Shown piece after piece: positions 20,611 through 32,735 of a stretch of DNA of 64,000 nt. Below the pieces are notes generated by a model. It was not told where the DNA came from, did not search any database, and was given only the letters and a program-made list of their open reading frames with translations. The translations under genes and the position numbers were made by a program. The stretch comes from Diphasiastrum complanatum (lineage: Eukaryota; Streptophyta; Lycopodiopsida; Lycopodiales; Lycopodiaceae): the NCBI GenBank assembly GCA_029204225.1, contig MU831877.1, forward strand, positions 34,843-98,842, in the 5' to 3' direction. Position 1 is the stretch's first letter; each line of letters begins with the position of its first letter.

Positions 20611-20750
20611 TTTCATATAACAGTCTAACTAGTAATTTTGTACACAAGTAAAGTGAATTTACTAGTAATTTACTAGTAATTTTCATATAGTAGTCTAACT
20701 AGTAATTTTGTACACAAGTAAAGTGAATCAAGTGATTCTTACTAGATAAT
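20611..20750. repeat. 70-bp tandem duplication
   Basis: TTTCATATA(A/G)-(C/T)AGTCTAACTAG followed by the CACAAGTAAAGTGAAT block occurs at 20611 and again at 20681. The first copy carries an additional doubled TTACTAGTAA phrase. Confidence 0.75.
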
Positions 20751-21055
20751 TAAACATTTTGCCCTCCACTATGATTTCTTTGTGCCTAAATGTGTGCCTA
20801 AATGTGAGATGAGTTATGATCACATGCTCTAGTTGAAAGGAGAAGGATTTGTGCAATTTGGGCAAGACTTGCATGAGCAAATGTTGGTTACTATACTTAA
20901 GATGGAGTTGAACATGTGTATGCTCAAGATTGGGTTGAATGTGTCCCTACATGGCACGTGAGATGGCAGATTACATGTGCATTGTAGCGCAAGTGAGGCT
21001 CCCTTCCATGGCTTAACTGAAACGTCTCTCTAGAAAACCCACAATTGCGTGGCAT

Positions 21056-22299
21056 GTGAAGAGTGTGGAGCAACTCATGAGAAAAAAATTTCCTCCCCAA
21101 CCTTTCCATATGGAACTTTTTTTTTTGTATGAACAGTTTTCTAAGGCTTTTAAGATCAACACCGAACAGCGAGATACAGTGCTGATTCTAGTAGAGCAAA
21201 TGTACTTACCAACAGCATACTCACATACTGATACTTGAATTGGTTGTTGCAGATTGAAGTTAGAAATTGTACATCGCTATCCTGATTTCCAAGATGACGC
21301 AACTAAATTATCACAATACATTAATTATCAGCTGTTGCAGCAATGCTGGTATAAGGTATAGCATAAAATGAGAACACGGGCTGTATGTTTACCTTTTTTG
21401 TGTGTGCGAATGACTAGCAGTTGATCCAGCTATGTTTACAACTTATGTTTTACGAATCTAAACTGTCGTTGATAATGTGAGAGGGTGATGGTATGTATTT
21501 AATTATGCAGGTGATCTTTCAGCTGCAAATGAGAACGGGTAGACCAATGTTGAAAGATCATCTGATGTCTTACAGTACCGCAAGTGATTCTGCAAAAACC
21601 GTTCTTAGAATGTGGAACTCAACCTTTCCACAATTAATTATACCCCCCTTGCTATTGAAACGCTTGTCTCCTCTTGATGAGAAAGACGTGGAACGATTCT
21701 CTTCTGTTATAGATACAGGATCTTTGTCACAGAACATTTTAGAATTTTGTGAAGCAGCAAATCTCTCGTGCAACCCATCTATCGATCGTTTTCCTGCAAG
21801 CAGTACTATCTTTGCGTCTGCTGCACTTTCTAGATTGACGAAAATGAAAGCCTGCAATCTGAACTCGAACGTAATCAGTCATTCAGAAGTTTTTGAGAAA
21901 GATAATCTGTTCTTTCCTGAAGAAGCTCTTGGCAAATCAGGAAGCCTAGTGAGATTTCCAGAGCTTACTGATCCTGTTCCCATGAAAGCCTTCTTACCCC
22001 GAAGTCTAGCAGTCAAGTTTCCCTTCGCATGTGAAGGTTTTTCAGACCTTGACAACATGCTCAACATTTCGAAGCATTCAAACATGTCATATAATATGGC
22101 TATGGTGATCAAAGCGTGCGAGACTCCACCACAAGGAACTTCTGATCAGTTCCTATATTGGAAAAATGTCAAACTAGTTTCACACAATTTTTCCAAGTTA
22201 GAATGTGGGTTTGGACCCATTCTAACTAGGAAAGCTTTTTTCCTAGTTAAAAAATGCATGTGCATCAATTGCATCCAAGGGAAAACCGTATTTTTCTAG
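21056..22299 (+). pseudogene. Unrecognised multi-exon gene fragment
   Basis: A coding-like series reads rightward. It starts with 21056-21238 (YEQFSKAFKINTEQRD). A candidate exon follows at about 21252-21356 (LEIVHRYPDFQDDATKLSQY), preceded by TTGTTGCAG and followed by GTATAG. Then comes a long open exon from about 21511, after an ATGCAG acceptor, to 22299 (VIFQLQMRTGRPMLKDHLMS onward). The long exon is Ser-rich and hydrophilic with repeated short hydrophobic stretches and no catalytic motif. Base composition is less AT-rich than the flanks, which supports past coding use. I do not recognise the family. It may be a fragment of a host gene carried by a transposon or left by duplication. Confidence 0.4.
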
Positions 22300-23196
22300 A
22301 TACATTTCTACCATTTGTAAATTAGAAAAAAAATTTCTTAGTTACAAAATGTATGTGTCTCAATTTTTCATAGGAAATCATTTTATTTTTAATATACATT
22401 TTAAATTATAAAATAGTTTTCTTACATATTATAACCTCCCACTCATATTTCCTATCCTCATTAATATTAATTGGTGATAGGCTAGTATTTTTTTCACCAT
22501 CCGTATCACATGGGCATCGACACTTTGATTTCATTAGCCCCCTATAGTAATTAACATGTTCATTGACAGCATGTTCACAACTTCTAGAACTAAACAGTCA
22601 AATCAAGGTGTCCAAAGATTTGTAGCCCCAACCTTGATCCAAAAGGTTACAAATCCCTGGTTCTTTTATTTTTTTGTCGAACATTAAGGTGAAAGGTAAA
22701 ATCATTTTCATATGCATCAATTTCACCCCTCAATTAAAAAGTATAACGTCAAGAAATTACAATTTCTTTTTTACTATTGGGCATTGTAGCAAGGTTGAAA
22801 TGTTATACTAAAGCAACTCAAAAAATGGATAACAATCATGGTGCCTTATGTCCATGTGGCCTCAATAAAAAGTACATAATGGTTTTGTAAATTCTTTAAC
22901 AAGAAGAATTCGTTCAATACACCACAAGATTATGACCACTTCATATATGGCTAAAGATTGTCAATTGACTGATCAACTTAGAGTAAGCTTGTGTTTACGA
23001 TATTTAAATAGATTCGATTTTATGTCTACACACAAGATAGCTTGATTTTGATCCCTATGACTTGACATAGAATAATCAAGCTCATCGATCTGTCATGTAC
23101 TTTTAGTACATCCATGCTTATACATGCAAGATAATATCCAATGTAAGCTTTGTAGGCCCTTTCTTTCATTTCTATTGAGATTCTATGGAGATCCTT
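22300..23196. other. AT-rich gene-free DNA with a small hairpin
   Basis: Arms AACTAGGAAA and TTTCCTAGTT (22224-22233 and 22239-22248) form a hairpin just before this stretch. No gene is seen to 23196. Confidence 0.5.
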
Positions 23197-23302
23197 GTAT
23201 TTCTAGCTTTTTATGGATATGTTATCATGATTGTCTTGTACTCTTTTTGCTTCTACCTTTACTTCTTTTGTAATTGCTAATTGCTTGGGATTTGGCACGA
23301 CA
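22900..23302 (+). repeat. Ty1/copia LTR remnant (right end defined)
   Basis: The end GGATTTGGCACGACA followed by TTTCTTGGTATCAAAGC is the LTR/primer-site junction of a copia element. The last 60 bases match the complement of 48966-49025. The left limit is approximate. Confidence 0.55.
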
Positions 23303-23461
23303 TTTCTTGGTATCAAAGCATAGATCCTAAATTCATGATGATTCTACTTGAATTTCATTAGATTTGATAAGTTTATTGCATCTGTAGCTTTCTATGGACA
23401 TGCTATTTTGATTGTCTTGTTCTCTTCTTGCTTTTACCTTTACTATCATTGTTATTGCTAT
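23197..23461. repeat. Imperfect duplication of period about 184 bp
   Basis: A block beginning TAGCTTT(T/C)TATGGA at about 23200 and containing GATTGTCTTGT and CTTTTACCTTTACT recurs at about 23384. The duplication spans the LTR/primer-site junction. Confidence 0.6.
23308..23320 (+). other. Primer-binding site for initiator tRNA-Met (copia remnant)
   Basis: TGGTATCAAAGCA differs by one base from the standard TGGTATCAGAGCA. The following 90 bases match the complement of 48860-48941, showing that both loci carry the same copia family's 5' end. Confidence 0.65.
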
Positions 23462-23689
23462 TACAGTCGGCCCTCTCTAAATGTTGCCTCTATATATGTT
23501 AATTATGGCTATTAGTTAATTTTTGGCTACTCCCAAGAATTTTACACAGTAGAAATGTTAACTGTTATTTGTTAACAGAAATTACCCCCGCCTTCAAGAA
23601 ATTGACCTTGTTAAATGTTATTTTACAGATACCAGTTGTGAAGGAGATGTGCACATCTTGACAGTCAAGATAATGAGCTATAATTTGAC

Positions 23690-23811
23690 GGTTGGGGCTG
23701 GGCTAGCAAAATGCCCTAAAAAAAGTGCCTCAAAATCTAAATTTGCCAATGGGTTTTTCAAAAACCCAAATGTGCCCCAAGGGTTTCCTTCAGGCTAGCC
23801 CCGCCCCAGCC
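23690..23811. repeat. GC-rich foldback element (MITE-like)
   Basis: Arms GGTTGGGGCTGGGCTAGC (23690-23707) and GCTAGCCCCGCCCCAGCC (23794-23811) pair at 16 of 18 positions. An inner hairpin TGGGTTTTT/AAAAACCCA lies around 23750-23768. The arms stand out from AT-rich surroundings. No flanking direct duplication is clear. Confidence 0.6.
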
Positions 23812-24428
23812 ATTGTGTTACACAAGGAGATCTTAAATACACCAGCCCCCCAACCATCCTGATTTCAACACCCAGCCATCCCCCGTCACGCCTGTTGAAA
23901 ATAAAAATCATCTATCTTGACTTTAGGCTTGCTACAAGTTTTTTACTATGCAAGTATGTTGTTTCATAAATGTAAATGCCAAATTTGGCCTAGATGGAAC
24001 TCGAGCTATATGGGTTTCACATATCTAGTTGGTAGAATATAGCTTGCATATAGATTATAGACTTAGAAATAGCATTAATATGCTTGTAGAAACTCGTGGC
24101 ATATCACATGCATTTATTGTAAGTGATCCATAGTGACATGCAAGGCATGCACAAAGTGAAATGGACACATGCATGACAATTTGTACAATTTTAGCTAGAA
24201 ATAGGACACTTGGTAAAAGTAGGTAGAGATACATGCATGAGATGTGACAAATGTCACTTAGACTCTAGTTTTCTCTTTAGATGTGATTGAAAGATGGATG
24301 GATGTGGTTCTACCTCACACTACCTCAAACTCCATAAATATGTGTAGCTATTCTCATAATCTTTGATGAAGAACCAAAGCTTTGTAGCTATTCCATGCCA
24401 TTTTGGATCTATACCATATTTGCTTGAA

Positions 24429-24566
<138 letters not shown>

Positions 24567-24937
24567 ACTCGTGTTGAGACTAATGCTCATACACTAAATT
24601 CTTGTACTTTTGCTCATTTGTAATTCAATGTTATCATTCTCTGATTCTTAGCATGCTAGATTGTGGTTAAGCCATAAATTCTGTACTAGATCTGGCTATT
24701 CAATCTAGAATCAGATTATTGTGCTAAATCAAACAAGTGAGCACTTTTTTGGAAGCTACTTGAGTAAGGATTTAGGTGCAAGTGATTTCAATAGTTGATT
24801 CTATATTGAGTTATTGACATTTGTTTGGAGGTAGGTAGAGCACCTAACTTGGTGACTTTTGTCAAAGAGCACCAAATCATTTCCATTGTAGAGAAAAACT
24901 TTAAGATAGCATTGTCAATCTAGGTTTTGAGAGTTTT

Positions 24938-25300
24938 AGATACGATTTTGAGATCATCGTCATATTGTTTCACTCCTACTCATAGGTCTTGAGTGTTTAA
25001 TGGCCTGAAAATGTGTCATAGAGGTGTGTGAAGCACATGTGCAGAGTGTGATCCAAAAATACCAATGGTTCCTTCCTTTGGAGAGGGCAAGGTCTAGCAA
25101 CTTAGGGTGATTGCATTGTTGGAGAGTTCTAGAAGTGATTTTTTGAGATCTAAGTCACATTGTTCCACTCCTACTCAAAGAGTTGAGTATTGTTTGTCTT
25201 GAAAAAGGGTCATAGAGGTGTGTGAGTCACATTGTAGTGTTCGACCCAAAAATCCTAAGAGTTCCTTCCATTTTAGAAGGAAAGGTCTAGTAACTCATTT
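24938..25300. repeat. Diverged tandem duplication of about 190 bp
   Basis: The phrases CACTCCTACTCA, GTCATAGAGGTGTGTGA, GTTCCTTCC and AAGGTCTAG occur in the same order in 24938-25105 and 25127-25300. The copies differ by many substitutions. Confidence 0.75.
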
Positions 25301-25506
25301 CTTGACTTTGGTGGAAAATTTGTCTTCTTCATGGTGATCAAATCTTGCTAAGTGGCATTAGCTCTTTGTAAGCACATATCTTCTTGAGAAAGAAGCATCG
25401 CATTTTTGAAAATTTGAATTGGCCTTATTATAGCTAGAGACTATCCATTGAATGATCAAGTTAGTGGACTCATGAGTTTACAACATTCAAGTAACTTGAA
25501 TTCGAT

Positions 25507-26098
25507 GCTTACATGAGAGACAACTCAGTTTTGGTGTCTATTACATAAAATAGCTCATTGAGTGACCATAATTGACCTGAGTATCACATCGGATAGCTCA
25601 AACTAGATGTCTAACAATGTGAATAGCCCCATTTTGGCACTTGTCACACAAATTTGGTGCATGTCACTCAAAATAGCTAAAATTCAATGCCCCACGTGTG
25701 ATTTTGGTGCTTATCAGTACTCTACATGGCTAATCAATGACTTTAGTTCAAATCACAAACAATGGCTCAATTTTGTTTTCCAAAGTCTCCTCCTCCTATC
25801 GTGCTTACATGAGAGACAACTCAATTTTGGTGTCTATCACTTAAAATAGCTCATTGAGTGATCATAATTGACCTGAGTATCACATCAGATAGCTCAAACT
25901 AGATGTCTAACAATGTGAATAGCCCCATTTTGGCACTTGTCACACAAATTTGGTGCCTGTCACTCAAAATAGCTAAAATTCAATGCCCCACATGTGATTT
26001 TGGTGCTTATCAATACTCTACATGGCTAATCAATGACTTTAGTTCAAATCACAAACAATGGCTCAATTTTGTTTTCCAAAGTCTCCTCCTCCTATCAT
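25507..26098. repeat. 296-bp tandem duplication
   Basis: The unit starting GCTTACATGAGAGACAACTCA at 25507 repeats at 25803 with only a few substitutions. Both copies contain the same short open frame starting MSNNVNSPILALVTQIW, which is a by-product of the duplication and not a gene. Confidence 0.92.
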
Positions 26099-26600
26099 GG
26101 ATATACTCCAAAAGTGCCCCTTGTTGATGGGATTGACCTCGATGACTCGAGATTGATCAAATATGATGGCTCTAATTCAAGATTGACCAAATATTGGCTC
26201 TAATGACTCAAGCTTGAATTTGATCCTACATGCATCGAATGATCAAAATTTACTAATGTCTAGTGTAGTACATTCAGATTGATTGAATTTGACTCTCTAT
26301 CATTGGCATTGAATCATCACACAACATAGGTCGAATTTGATGTCCATCACCCAAGATAGCTCAATTTTTGCCCTTATAAATTAAAATTTTCCCACAGCGT
26401 CCCTTAACAATAGGTGAGTGAGAGAATAGTTTCCATTGAACAGGTGCTCAATGATATCGCAATGACTCAATAATTCGACATGGCTCGTTGAAAGCCTAGA
26501 AAATGGGCTCGGTTCAAGCTGGCGTGTGAGACTTGGACCCAAAAAATGCCAATGAGGCTCAAGATTAGACAAAAAAAAAAAAATGCTCAAAATTGGACTC
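26099..26600. other. Gene-free stretch
   Basis: Several TCAAATTTGA-like phrases occur but no coding region or known element was recognised. Confidence 0.4.
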
Positions 26601-26639
26601 CAAAAATTCCAACTGCACGACTGTCCAGCGACGCATTAA

Positions 26640-27885
26640 CTACCACCAAAATGTTTTTCGCGCTACATTCGTTCTTGTCCCTCCTCCTCCGTTTTCCTCT
26701 GCTGCATCGCGCTAACTTTGCACTCTGATCCCTCCTGCTTCGTCCTCCTCTGCTGCATCATGGCATGATTCCGATTCCTGTTGCTTCGTCCATGTTAATT
26801 GCTTGCCCTCGCGCTTCGTCCACGGGCGTCTGTGTGCATCCTGCAGGGAAATGAGACGTTAACGTTCTTCAACGACCACGAGCCGTTCTTGAGCATTTGT
26901 TGGAGAAATTGTCAGAGTGCGTTGGAGCTTAACGTTGTTTCTGTTTCTGCCACTGTACTTGTAAGCTCCTGTTATATTTCTGTCAGTTACAAAGAATTTT
27001 AGACTAAAAAATCTTCAGATAGGCCAAGAATGAATTGAGCTGTCTTTTTTTTTTTTCATTTGTTGTATGTCTATTCTTGCTTGAACAGCTGCCAGCTATT
27101 GTCTATGGAGATGTGCAATATCCATCAGATTACTTGAGGCATTGTGCCGCCAGGCAACTGAAATGCTGTCCAGGAAGATGAAAGGACACTTTTATGTATT
27201 GTTGCTAGTCTTTTTCTCATCATCTAATACAATCATTTGGTTTGATGCAATGATGTTAACCAATGACTTCATCAGCTTGTCTTCTTTCAGGATTTATTAT
27301 TCAGATCTGAAAAGCCTATGGTTTTACTGGTGTACATTAGAGAAGAGGCTTACATTTGATGTAGTGTTATAAAGTGAAAAGCACATCACTACAATTCATA
27401 ACCATTCCAATGTGTTGAGCAGAAGTAGGAATCAAGTATAAATACTATAAAAGAATGGGCTTTTAAAGTTAAGCAACATAGCTCCACTCAGTTTGTATAT
27501 TTTCACCCAATTATTTTTGTCGAGGATACATGTTTTTTGTTAATTCAAGAGAACCACAACTTATATATTGTAAACTGTTATGGTTTTAGATTTGGTGTTT
27601 CATCTTTTGGTATGTTAAAGATGACTAATCATAGAATCCACATGGGAGCTAAGGAGCCTGTTTTGTTTCTCGTATTTGTATTTTGACTATGCCTTGGTAA
27701 GTCTTGCTTATGTATCATGGCCCCTCTTTTTATTTTATTTTATTTGACTTTATTTTTCAGAATTTTCGTTACTAACTGTCATTTTCTTCTTAGTTAGCAC
27801 TAGATCTACCCAAGAATCAATTCTGCGACCTCATAGGTGATCGTCTACTAGCCATCCTTAGTCATACGAAGCGTAAAGGTACGAT
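26640..27885 (+). pseudogene. Possible multi-exon gene remnant, unrecognised
   Basis: The stretch is richer in GC at 26640-26950. Candidate exons are 26850-26960 (GNETLTFFNDHEPFLSICWR), about 27090-27165 after TTGAACAG (LPAIVYGDVQYPSDYLRHC), and about 27794-27879 between CTTCTTAG and a GTACGA donor (LALDLPKNQFCDLIGDRLL). Intervening stretches are T-rich like plant introns. No domain is recognised and the frames cannot be joined with certainty, so this is only a weak gene model. Confidence 0.28.
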
Positions 27886-28654
27886 CAAAAATATAAACTT
27901 GATTAATTGGGTGATATGGCCCAAGTAATCAAGCAAACAACTGCAGTTGTCAAGATACTCGTTTCGACCACCTTCTCCCAATGAGCTAGAAGAACCTACA
28001 ATAGATTACCCAAAGTAGTAATAAGATGAAATTGAAATCATAACAGCTGGAAAAATGAAAAAAAAAAACCTGTCACTTTGATAGGATCTTCGAACCATCA
28101 TCTTCCCAAAGTAGCATTCTTTGAAGCTTTACATTGTAGTTGAAACCTTGATATATATGGAAGAACAGTTACGCATGTGTACATTCCATGACCATTTGCT
28201 CCTAAAGTCATGAACTTGGAATATGGTGACAAGACCATCACTCCCAAACTCTGAATTCTAAACCTTGACTCCACCAGGGACTTGGAACCTTGTTTATTAC
28301 TTCGTCGGAACTTGATTGGAATGCGATTCTATGGTAGAGCTTCTTTGAAAACTTCAAAATTGCAAGGCGGCGATTCGGATTTTGTGAACGACAGATCAAC
28401 AAAGTCTTCTTTCAACGGAGCAATCACTTGAGACAATCTCATAAGAGAATGACTCGAGAGATTTAAAATGAACAATAAATGGATCCTTAGATAACAGCAG
28501 GATAATTTTAAATATTTTTAAAAATAAATTGGGGTCGAGTGACCATGCATTTATAGTAGTTTCACCAATGTATGTTGATTTCTTTACAACATGTACACTA
28601 GGGTAGAATTGCATCTACTCAAGGTAGCACAATGATGAAGTTCATGCTTTATTT
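27886..28654. other. Gene-free stretch before the transposase
   Basis: No ORF is supported. TTTATTTATGCAG just before 28661 looks like a splice acceptor for the transposase exon, so an upstream exon or leader may lie here. Confidence 0.35.
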
Positions 28655-29994
28655 ATGCAGATGTCAAGCACATCCAATTTAGTTCGTAAGCGATGCACAT
28701 GCAATTACAAGTGCAAGCACACTTCACTCGGTATGCAAATGGTTAGTACAAGAGCATATTACGAGCATCATCGCCAAGACATGCTAGGGAATGTGCATCC
28801 TACAGTCATGAGACAATTGGATGATACAAGCTGTTCTATTGATAGAACTGCCTCTGTAGAAAGTAGACAAGAAGCTTCTAATTTGCATGGTGAACGTAGA
28901 CGGACATGGTGTAATTGCATGTTGTATGGTGGTGGTGGGCGAATGGTAGCTCCTGCTACTCTCATGAGGCACCAACTCCTCCAACAAAAATATGGTAATA
29001 TTGTTTCCAATTTAGGATTTCCTGACGAAGACGAGCATGAAAATATTCCTTTTGTTGATGACGATGCTTGTAATGCCTCTCATGAGGAGGTGGAGTTTGA
29101 AGAGTTGGATCCACCTCTACATGAAGAAGAAACTCAAGAATCAAACCTCACTAATCAAATAATTGAAAGGGTTATCGAGTTGCAGACGTTGTGGGATAAG
29201 TTTCAAGCGCCTATACAATTTCAAGATGAAATGCTTCAAATTTTATTTGGAGATATGAGTGGTCTCCATGTTGGAAAACAAAATAATGACAAAAAAAAGC
29301 CAAGTCTTAGCAAACTTTCCAACAACATGGGATGGGAATCTTGATGGACTAAGGATTCCTGCCTTGTGGGAGCAATTGAACAACTTATATTCAGGCTTAG
29401 GGATGACTCAAGTACAACGCTATAGATTGTGTACTGGTTCAGTTGACAATCCACATGAACTTGAGCTGCTTTGGCCTAGCGAAGAAGACAATTACAGCAA
29501 GAATGTAACATATTGCCTATGTGTAGAAGATGCATGAAAAGGAAAAAACTTAAACGTGATTGCTCATCATGTTGTGAAAGATGCACAAAATGTGGTGTGC
29601 CAAGAATTGATAGAGTTGTTTTTTACTATGCTCCTATTGGCCCACAATTACAACTTTTGACAAAAGGTAGAACCATTTGTCATGAATTCTTGAAGATGTG
29701 GCACAACAAAGAAAGATGGTTGGATAAAGAAGTGCTGGAATGTCCGGAATCAATTAACGAGTTTTGAGATGGTGAAAAATGTCGAGCTACACAAACATTT
29801 TGGGATCCGGACTCATTTTATGAGTTGCCAGTCATTTGTGAAAGCCCTTATTGCAAAAAGGCTTACACAACATTTCCAAATAAATCACAGACACTTCAAA
29901 ATAGCTGGAATGCGGAGGAGGTGGTGTATGAATTTGCATGTGAAAAGTGTCATTTTTCTATTCGACGTGAGAAGATGTGCAAGATAGGGTAACT
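28655..29994 (+). pseudogene. DNA transposase, N-terminal part (TNP2/CACTA-like zinc-finger region), decayed
   Basis: The coding trace starts around 28661 (MSSTSNLVRKRCTCNYKCKH), after a TATGCAG acceptor-like site. Early cysteines, GMQMVSTRAYYEHH and an acidic linker follow, as in the N-termini of TNP2-like transposases. After frame changes near 29260 and 29510 comes a cysteine cluster (CMKRKKLKRDCSSCC, then CTKCGVPRID) and FYYAPIGPQLQLL. A TGA at 29765 interrupts a run that continues DGEKCRATQTFWDPDSFYE and CEKCHFSIRREKMC, with further zinc-type CX2C pairs. The exon seems to end at 29994, before GTAACT. It would bind and cut transposon ends. At least two frameshifts and one stop make it inactive. 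Confidence 0.65.
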
Positions 29995-30078
29995 ATCTTT
30001 GCTTTCAAAGCAATTTTTATTGCTATTTTTCTTAGTATATGTTTTAACAAATGTGAGATACGTTTTCTATCTTGTAGG
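29995..30078 (+). other. Inferred intron of the transposase gene
   Basis: A GTAACT donor follows CAAGATAGG, and a T-rich tract ends TATCTTGTAG before GGTGATCCGC. Removing it joins two coding stretches. The boundaries are inferred from sequence only. Confidence 0.5.
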
Positions 30079-31648
30079 GTGATCCGCAAAATTTTGCCTT
30101 ACTTTTACATTTTGATGGATTTCAAGCATCCAGAATCACTCAAAAGGATTGTGGTGGGATTGAAATTGCTATTCTTAATGCTGGGAGAAGCTCTACTATT
30201 GATATTTTACCAGTTTTGTTCTTGCCCTTTAGTTGCAAAAAACTTGTTAAAAAATCAGGTTATGTTTTTGGAACATTAATGAAACCTTTGGTGGAGGAAC
30301 CAGAATCTCTCTTTTTGGATGGAATTGAGTTATATTACAACTATCCCTCGAAATATTTGACTAGCAGCACAACAATAGTGTCAAAGAATTGCCGTGTTCG
30401 AGCAACGTTGATGATGGTGATAGGAGATCATCCCGCTCAATGTAAAGTTGGTCTTTTCAAAGATGGTGGTCAGGCCTTTTGTCGAAGAGATAGAGCCTAG
30501 TCTGAATTGGATGAAACAACTGCAAATTTCCAAGGACGCTATCTCTATGATGGAAATAGATACCAAGCTAGGTATCCACCACCCAAGCGATCAATTTTTG
30601 AAATGGTCCAAGCAATATCACAATCAAAGCGAGTATATACCCAAGTTGACAAAGAGACTATATTAAGAGGCGCTGGATTGTCAGGAGAGTCAATTCTTTG
30701 GAGGCTATATGACATCCACAACTTCAATCTCTCGACGGATTTGGTTTATGATGCAATGCACATTCTTTCTTTGAATTTGTTTCGTAGATTCATTTCATCT
30801 CTTCTTAAAGAAGTATTGATGCAGCTGTCGTAGAGGTATCAAAGTGTGCTCCATACTCAATACGATATGGACGATGGCCAAAGTTGCCAAGCAAGTATTA
30901 TGGAAGCTTCAAAGCAGAAGAAAATCAAAAGTATGTTGAACAGGTTATCAAGGAGGATCACGATGTTCTTTCCTGGATTTTTAGCAAAACAAGTTATCCA
31001 GATATCATAAAGGATCATATGAATGGCAAAAAAGTACTTAGTGTTTCTAGAAGAGGTGAATTTTTGGTGGAATGGCATTTAGCTGGAGACTTGAAGTCAT
31101 TGAAATGTATGTTCAATGTATCTCATAGAGCAAATTCGAAATATCCATGTCTATATTGTATGAAATCATCAAATGACATTTCAACGAACACAAGAGTTCC
31201 AAGAGATATTGAAGATCCCAACTGGAAACCAATACTACCAATCCCTTTACAAAATGTGCATATTTGCAAACTTCATGGAGAGGTGAGGATCATAGAGAAA
31301 TTAATATATCTTCATATCTTGTTTGCATGGAATACTAAGCCAGAGTCAGCATCAAAACAAGCAATCGCTTGATTAGAGGAAGTGTTGTCAAAGTAGGCCT
31401 TCATAAAGGCCATGCTAAAATACAAAAAGATGAAAAGCTTTCGAGAAAAACAGGAAACGTACCCAATAAACCTAACATAGGAGGAGTCAAAGCTTGTCGA
31501 TTTTAATCAAATCATTCTAAAGAGTCGTCTAATTTCCAATATTCGGTTTGGAAAGATGTTATTTCTGCAACAGAAGACTTTGAAGATAAAGGAACAACAA
31601 GGATAAGAAGGTTGAAGTTTGGAAAAAGCTCGTTAATATGATTGAAGT
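30079..31648 (+). pseudogene. DNA transposase, catalytic region: TNP2-like part followed by a WHLAGDLK-type part
   Basis: From 30079 the trace reads FALLLHFDGFQ, MMVIGDHPAQCK, RYPPPKRSIFEMVQAI, GLSGESILWRLYDIHNF and VYDAMHILSLNLF. This is the Asp-Gly-Phe / Gly-Asp-x-Pro-Ala / Gly-x-Ser-Gly / Asp-x-Met-His order of TNP2-type (CACTA) transposases. A 1-nt shift near 30820 leads to LPSKYYGSFKAEENQKYVEQ. At 30944 the sequence becomes similar to the gene copy at 44035-44541 (VIKEDHDVLSWIFSKTSY, VEWHLAGDLKSLKCMF, KYPCLYCM, VHICKLHGEVRIIEKLIYL). Stops at 31372 and 31394 and further shifts follow. The chromovirus insertion cuts the exon after 31648. Assignment to a DDE-type transposase is by motif order and not by a search. 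Confidence 0.65.
31644..31648. repeat. Target-site duplication GAAGT, left copy
   Basis: GAAGT occurs directly before the left LTR end at 31649 and directly after the right LTR end at 39209. It is coding sequence of the interrupted transposase. Confidence 0.85.
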
Positions 31649-32711
31649 TTTTACAGGTAGAGGTGAGGAAGTCCTCCAAATCCAAGGTAGAGCCTCCAAA
31701 TGTCCTCCAAGCAACCTGCAAGCTTCAAGATGTTTCCCAGCTCCAAGCTAGGATGCCTCCACCTGCAAGTAAGGATCTGCAAGCCTCCAAGGATCTCTCC
31801 TCCACCTGTGTCCCTACTAACAAGCTAGCCTCAAGAATTCACCACCCAACCATAGCTAGATCCAAGCTCCAAGAAAGACCTATCTAGCACCCCCTTGGTA
31901 ACCATAAACAAATCACAAGCATACCACAACACTCCATAGCATACTCAAGATCCAAACTCTACTTATGTCCCATATCATAAGAAAGATCCAAACCTCAAGC
32001 ATACTACCACAAGAAAGCACTCTACACACTAGTAGCAACACTAGAGCATAAGCTAAACAAACAAGAGAGATCTCCCCTCCACAATGGGCGCCCTACTACC
32101 CTCATGTAGATGGCCCATGGACCTCCCAATGCACTCTGGAGTTCCATGCTCATCCAATGAGAGAGAGAGAGAGAAGCCTAGGGGAGGTAAAGAATCTCCA
32201 AGAGCCTCCATAGGCTTATGGAATGTCAAGAGACTCCTTCTATAACCTATGACTATTTGAATGCCTTTCTTGTGGGAATTTGGGGACTCAATGGACACTT
32301 TCGAAGGGCGCTCTCCTACTAGGTCCCATTGCCCAAGTTGTGCAAGTATACTTTGGTCCTAGACCAATAAAGTGATATGGTTCAAGGTTGAGGCCCAAGG
32401 TTTAGAAAAATAGTCATCCAATGACTTTCTAACACCTCACTAGGTTCCATACCTCCATCCAAGGCATAGACACCTACCTGCCCTTAATCAAGGACACTAG
32501 TACCTTAATCTAAGACACTTATCCTTAATAGTAAGGGTACCCCTTATCCAAGGGTCACATGACCCCATACCTCCAACTAAGGTATAGTCACTTGTCTGTC
32601 CTTATCCAAGGGCACATACCCTTAATCCTAAGGGTACCTTGCCATATAGCCCCCAACACTAAATGGACTATTAGGGGTCTGAAGTACTGCTAGTTACATA
32701 GGTATGTAACA
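31649..32711 (-). repeat. 3' LTR of the chromovirus
   Basis: On the minus strand it starts TGTTACATACC at 32711 and ends CTACCTGTAAAA at 31649. The usual CA end is altered to AA in both LTRs. A short (GA) run lies near 32160. Confidence 0.92.
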
Positions 32712-32735
32712 TTCCTCCCCCCTAAACTTAAATTT
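32712..32735 (-). other. Polypurine tract of the chromovirus
   Basis: On the minus strand TTTAGGGGGGAGGAA directly precedes the 3' LTR start at 32711, as expected for the plus-strand primer. Confidence 0.85.

Noticed and set aside
25607-26127. Paired open frames MSNNVNSPILALVTQ as a duplicated gene
   Set aside because: They arise from the 296-bp tandem duplication. The translation has no domain and the two copies end differently only because of the unit boundary.
27387-27400. CACTACAATTCATAACC as a CACTA-type transposon terminus for the transposase at 28655
   Set aside because: No matching inverted TTGTAGTG end with subterminal repeats or a 3-bp target duplication was found at a consistent distance. 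Seven bases can occur by chance.
31642-31887. Open frames in the chromovirus LTRs (also near 38113) as genes
   Set aside because: They are repeated because the LTR is repeated and carry no domain.
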